A DNA stretch of 64,000 nucleotides, from contig NC_059552.1 of assembly GCF_905220415.1 (NCBI RefSeq), positions 1,317,001-1,381,000 on the forward strand, given 5' to 3'. The notes under the pieces were generated by a model, which had not been told where the DNA came from, searched no databases, and saw only the letters and a program-made list of their open reading frames with translations. Every line of letters begins with the position of its first letter. Position 1 is the stretch's first letter. The translations under genes were made by a program, and so were the position numbers. This document shows, piece by piece, positions 58,549-64,000 of this stretch. The DNA comes from Colias croceus (lineage: Eukaryota; Arthropoda; Insecta; Lepidoptera; Pieridae).

Positions 58549-61500
58549 GCATAGCGGTCACGATTGAACCGTTTCGAAATAGAAGAGAGGAAAACAAAAC
58601 AAATTGCAATTCCGGCCACCGCCCGACAGATGGCGCGCTCGCCAACTGCCACCTTCGCAATGTACTGGAACGAACATTCCAAGTTAAGACCGCCTCTCTA
58701 CGAAAGTCCCACCCGCTGCTCCGAGTCGAATATTTGTTTCTTTAATCGTCTATAAATACAGTTGTCTTTATGAAGGTGAACCTGTACGAGCCAGACTCCT
58801 TTCCTCGCGATCTTTAATTACATCGTGCGGCAGGTGGCGTATGCGCTTTTCAGCAAAAACGGGTATTCAATAATTAATGACGCGGAATAATGGACCAGCA
58901 TGCAAGACGAAAATCTAAAGGCGACACGCACTCAACGGCAACTCGATATCGACCATTGAACATTTTCACGAGGGAAATATCAGTTTACAACGCCACCCAC
59001 TACGCCTTACGTCTACCTCCAGCAGAGTACTGCAGTCTTAGTACTTGAATCTTATAAAAATGTTATCTGCTCCTAATACTTAGCTTGTCATAAAAAAAAC
59101 AATCAATTAGCGAAACAAGTGAAATAATAAATCTATCCACTCTTCATATCAGTGGAGTGGTACATTTAATTTAGTGATAGGTGCAGGTAACGACTGCAGG
59201 TAGGCTTTTACAAGAAACGAAACCCAACTTAATAACAGCTCGGAGCGATTGAACAGAACCTTTTCGCCTCACAAAAGGTGTTTTTACAATACAGATAAAT
59301 TCTTTTGTGAATTTAGAAATGCGTTAAAATCGGCACTTCATTGAGTAGCCAGTTAATTGTTTGGTCGATTTTCTTAAGTATTCCCAGTATTGCGTCCGGT
59401 GCGTGATAACCCTGACGTCCGTAAAAGATTACGGCACGGTATAAAGCTAGTAATGAATCAGAATGCACGTGTACGCGAGAGATAAAAATTATGAATGTCC
59501 ATGAGACGAAAATTAATTAGCGACAATTTTGAATAATTGTGACTCAACGTTCTAATTCTATCTTCCATTTTGCTTTACCCTTTCAATACTCGGCCATTAT
59601 AATTATCTCTAAAAATACTAACACTTGAAAAAGTGCTATTTCAATAATTTAATTATTATATTGCGAAATAAAACGTGTTGTATCTGTAGTCATTTTAAAT
59701 AATTTTTGTAGTAAAAAAGCTCGTACGGTCGTACAATTCGACAGCTGTTTACTCGTGATATGAACCACAAACAAATTACTCGTCAGTCGTCATGACCTAA
59801 AAACGAAGCTACGTGGTCTTGTTATATCCATTTATATTAAACTAAAAAATTAAATACCAACAATTACTATTGAGGAGTTTTGGGAAATTTATGTTTGGAA
59901 ACATCGTGTACGTTAATTATATGCATATGATTATTTGTTTATTTGTATCATTATGCGCTTTCTTTGTATAAAATTCATTATTAATGTTCCTTTGATAAAA
60001 CATGTTTATGACCAATTATTGTGAAAGTAATTAAATTAAATTAATCATGATCAACAATAAACCTTTTGATGATAAAATTTTATGATTCTCACGTCCCATA
60101 TACGAAGGGTATTAAAAACTACTTCAATGATACGACTTTGGTATTTTAAGTTCTCCAAGCAACTGAAGAAACAAATTGTAATTTTCCGTAGCAATGGAGT
60201 TTCGTTAACTCAAACATAAATCGTGTCCTGTTTATTAGTCCCTATTTGTTTCGACCCTTTAATTATGAAAACAGTATTGAACGTGATCGGTGATATATAT
60301 AGCAAATACCATATATTATTAGCATTATTAAAGGACTAATAACGTGAATTTATCGTAGATTTAAAACTTTGCCTCATTATAAGCACTTAAGAGACTAGAA
60401 TTTCAGACGCTTTGTCCGTTCTCTTAACCCTTCTGTGTTCAGACACGAATAAATAGCGCATTAACAACACAATACAACCGGTAACTTAATATGTACGTAA
60501 TGTCAATTTGTAGTTTATATTCCCGCGCAAACAAATAAAATTCCTTGACTAGTACAACAATAGCTACTCGGTGTTGACCGTTGCTCACGCACGTTAAAAA
60601 CGTAAAGCGCAGCTGGCGCTCGCGACGTTGCGCGCGGCGACGGGAACGGCGTTAGGGTACACGCACCAATTGTACTACTCTTACTTTCATGTTGACGATC
60701 AAACGACTTAACAAATCGTTAGTTCCACCTTTACCTCCATACACCTATATGCCAAATTAAACGATGTTTAACGATTCAGACGGAAAAAATATTTTTACAA
60801 CCCAATGTTGTAATTTAAGCACGTATGTAGGAAGTAATTTACACGTTAATTTACGCTTTAATTCACAATGGATTAAGTTTTGTAATAACAGGGCACCAGG
60901 TTTTTTTTTTGTCAGCATGGTACAGCAAATAAGTCAATGGATAAGGAAGTATCCTTTCGATTTGATTACCATTACTAGCACAGTACATTGAACTTTGCAT
61001 TTCAAAAATAAAATATATATGCATAAGATATGAATGCGACAAATTTAACTGGATTTATTATGACGTTGGTTCGTATCTTAAATAATAAGAAATAATAATT
61101 TGTTGTATCCCTCGAACAAAACTACGAATACTATTTGTTTCCAGATTCACCTGTTCAACTCGTTTATTCAGATAAAAAGCGAAAAATGTATCCTAGTACC
61201 GTAGAGACCATGTTAAAAATATTATTTTTTGCAACCACAAAATTATTACAACCCAATAATTGGGAAGATTACAATTTTAACGAGAAAATTGTACTTTTTG
61301 TCTTATAGTTGAATCGAGCAAGCACATTTTTAACAACAAAAATTTACACGAATTCGTCGTGTACGGCGTACCATATTAAATAAATAAAACATGTATAAGT
61401 TCGTAATAAGCTGTCGATCAGAAATCAATTTATCACCCGTTCAATTAAAAACTTGCCGAAAGATATAATTACGCTGTCGATGTCTTGTGAAGTGACATTC

Positions 61501-63615
61501 AATTGACGTATTATACCTGCGATTATTCTGCTATCAATAAATTCTTCCAAACGCAAGACAGTTAGCTGTGGCAGGTGTGCGCGGCCGTTGCAAGACACCA
61601 CTCCGCGGCGGCGACGGTTACAAGCAGATGGTGAAGTTAACACCACGATAAGAGCTATTTGAGCGCGTATAATACGTTTTACGTTAACTGTTATAACACC
61701 ATTTACATAGGATAATTTATTTGAAGACGTTATCGGCGTTCGTTTGTAAGAAGATTAATGGACATAATTATTCAGTGTCAATAAATTATTTAATAGTAAG
61801 TTATATTTCTGTAGGCTGTCATTTATATTTTTAAATATATCCTCATTATTGGAGAACTACAGCGGTCCATACTTACGTATAATAAGGGCACGTTATTTAA
61901 ACTAGTTTTGCGGTAGGTATTGTTAAATATCAATTGTGAACGAACGACTTCGAGCACATCAGCACGCACAAGACACATGTGTTGCTGTAGCTAGGCCACA
62001 TTCTTCCAGCGGCAACTTTTCGCACATCTGCGTTCTGGGGACTTTGACTCGACGGCATTAACACCGTATCCTGTCATTAAACGTACACAAGAAAACGAAC
62101 GAGCATTTTTTCCTTTAATATAGTCCGCAACAAATAGATTAATCACCAGCAGAAATTACTATAGTTCTGTAAGAAAATAGTCGCATTCGCTTGTATAATG
62201 AAGAAACCTAGAAGATGGACACTTATTACAATCTACGGAGTAAATCGAAATGGGAGTGAGTCTAATTCGCGGCGGCGCCTGACAGCCTGAGATGGATTGT
62301 TGTCAACATTAGTGCGGGAAGCATATCGACTTGTCGCTTTATAACACGCTTACAGATACTACACGATTGAAACGTTTTTATATACGCGACATTTAAAGGG
62401 AAATCAATCTTAAATTTAAATACATACGATCTTATTTGCCCGAGCAACATGTTGACGTTTAAGTCTCAATAACTGTATAATAAATAATCATACGCGTCCA
62501 CAAGTACATGCTGTAGGATGTCTGGCAACCGATTTCAGACTTAGATACCAAAGGGCTGAAAGTTCATAATTAAATGATGAAGTGGCTTTTCGCCTCGGAT
62601 TATTCGTGCTGCCGCGGCAATTAGGAAGTCATTCATTAGGGTCCCTAAGTTTTGCAGACGTGGGGGTGCCGTCGCACTGTGTCGTCACGCCGTTTCTTTC
62701 GCAATCAACATCCACAATAATACAGATTGTCGTATCAATAATCGCCAATACAGTACTACTAACAGATATTTTTGTTAAAAATGTTACACTAATACACTGC
62801 GCAAACAGAAGCACGACTTGTTCCAGAAACTGGCGCCATCATGAGTGACAGAGATAGACAATGTACCTTAAAATAAACCTCAAATTCATCGTCTTAAATG
62901 CATCCGTAGATCTTATTTCCGAATGCGCGATAAGGATGCAAGATGCGGTTAGTGGCGTCCCAGAATGCATCTGTCAAGTTACACAAAAAATGGGACCATG
63001 GAATTTCGGGACGTCTCCGTGCCGGGACACATGCTCGTTTATTTTTTAACCATAGTAGTTTCATTCAAAAATTGTCAACGGCATAAGATTTGTGTAATCT
63101 TGTTAAAGTAATAGCATTTTGTTAACAATCAATTTATTGAGTTCTAAGTGTATTTATTAAATCTGACATTAATGGTTATTTTCTGTAAACAAAGGGATCA
63201 ATTTGGTATCAGTTATGCTAACAGGACAATTTTTAATTTCTCAAAATTATGAAGAATATTATATGGCTTTCTAGTCTGTATGCGTATCGTGGGAAGCTGC
63301 ATTAATGAGTACCAATCAGACAATCAGACTCGCTTTTAGCGCTCCATATCCGCTCAAGCGAGGAGAGAACGAGTACGCCCCGCGTGTACCAGGCGTGCAG
63401 AAGTGTGCAGGAGTTAAAGCCTTGACCCTGACTGCGGTGGCGTCGACCGGAACGCACGCTGAGCTACACTGCAAATCCCGAGTCCCTTTCGCAGTCCCAC
63501 CGCATAGCCTAGTGTTGTGGTCTTCATGCAGTATGCACTACTCACACGAGTTCTATAGTGTTTCAACTTCATCGATTACACTGATACTTTCATGTTATTA
63601 TTTTTATTTGGTAAA
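58549..63615. other. Unique DNA, no gene or repeat recognised
   Basis: GC-richer blocks at 58590-58720, 60600-60655 (GCGACGTTGCGCGCGGCGACG), 61565-61620, 62580-62700 and 63340-63520 carry short open frames on both strands without recognisable domains. The absence of transposons contrasts with the flanks. Confidence 0.4.
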
Positions 63616-63792
63616 TCTTAATATATATAAATCTCGTGTCACAATGTTTGTCCTCAATGGACTCCTAAACCACTTAACCGATTATAATGAAATTCGCACA
63701 CCATGTGCAGTTCGATCCAACTTGGGAGATAGGATAGTTTAAATCTCAAATCGTTTTAGAGAAAGCGGGCGAAGCCGCGGGCGGTAAGCTAG
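63616..63792 (+). mobile_element. Non-autonomous Helitron, family B, complete
   Basis: It begins TCTTAATATATATAAATCTC after A, keeps TCACAATGTTTGTCCTCAAT and CCACTTAACCGATTATAATG, and ends GCGGGCGAAGCCGC plus GGGCGGTAAGCTAG before T. It is nearly identical to 15385-15564 apart from the 5' TCT repeat and a few substitutions. A 145-codon open frame entering from the left (63305) ends inside it, which argues against that frame being a gene. Confidence 0.92.
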
Positions 63793-64000
63793 TAAATATG
63801 ATAAAATATTCAGAATTCATAACATTATCTACATCTATATAAAATGACTTTTAGTAGTAGAAACAAATAACGAAAAATAGGGCTTACGATCTTCTCTTAA
63901 TTTTGCCCTTCACAAGAATAATTAAATAGCTGACACGTCAATATGGAGAGTACGATAAAAAGGTATGTATCAAATCGGGAGTAGAGGGCCGAGGGGTTGG
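63793..64000. other. Spacer to window end
   Basis: Nothing recognised in the last 208 bases. Confidence 0.4.

Noticed and set aside
63305..63742. 145-codon open frame near the window end
   Set aside because: Its last third is family-B Helitron sequence, the same peptide seen in every copy. The first part has no recognisable domain.
1..64000. CRISPR arrays, bacterial operons, rRNA or integrated viral genes
   Set aside because: No regularly spaced direct repeats of CRISPR type, no ribosome-binding operon structure, no rRNA text and no viral protein motifs. Everything fits an insect nuclear genome.

Overview
The window looks like a lepidopteran (butterfly or moth) chromosome. It is AT-rich, almost free of protein-coding sequence, and crowded with repeat types typical of Lepidoptera: Lep1-type Helitrons ending in CTAG, a tRNA-headed SINE with a (GAT)n tail, CR1/jockey-type LINE 3' ends, MITEs with a GAAGTGAAA terminus, and a piggyBac-like remnant. 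The species cannot be read from the sequence.

The only gene recognised with confidence is on the minus strand at 17233-18113. It is the last coding exon of a MEX-3 family RNA-binding protein: the second half of KH1, a complete KH2 and a C-terminal C3HC4 RING finger. Its splice acceptor falls inside the KH1 GXXG loop, so at least one coding exon lies upstream, to the right on the plus strand. I found no such exon between 18114 and 64000. Most of the window is therefore probably the mex3 upstream intron or its regulatory territory. A long, partly GC-rich 3' UTR lies to the left of the exon.

Left part (1-16300): scattered Helitrons, two GAAGTGAAA MITEs, a frameshifted SWIM zinc-finger relic beside a Helitron, and a striking foldback structure at 8853-11310. 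This holds about ten forward and six inverted copies of a 108-bp satellite monomer, a near-palindrome and an inverted flank. An X-box-like RFX motif lies at 12518-12530.

Middle (18114-30720): intronic or intergenic sequence with Helitrons, including a head-to-tail tandem pair (20368-20696), a 166-bp TA-flanked MITE, a complete SINE with an 11-bp target duplication, and a third GAAGTGAAA MITE.

Centre right (30721-45258): almost free of recognisable transposons, with several CpG-rich islands (about 36.6, 37.3, 37.8, 38.5, 39.8-40.4 and 42.7-43.7 kb). This looks like unique, possibly regulatory DNA. One weak first-exon candidate (38554-38583) and one orphan 191-codon open frame (43051-43626) lie here.

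Right part (45259-64000): a nested retroposed insertion with 15-bp target duplications, a 63-bp-arm inverted repeat, duplicated ATAGATGGCGCT repeats, a CR1-like 3' end, a 946-bp piggyBac-like deletion derivative in TTAA, a compact block of CRE and E-box motifs, and long unique stretches.

All assignments come from reading the sequence and remembered family features; no database search was run.
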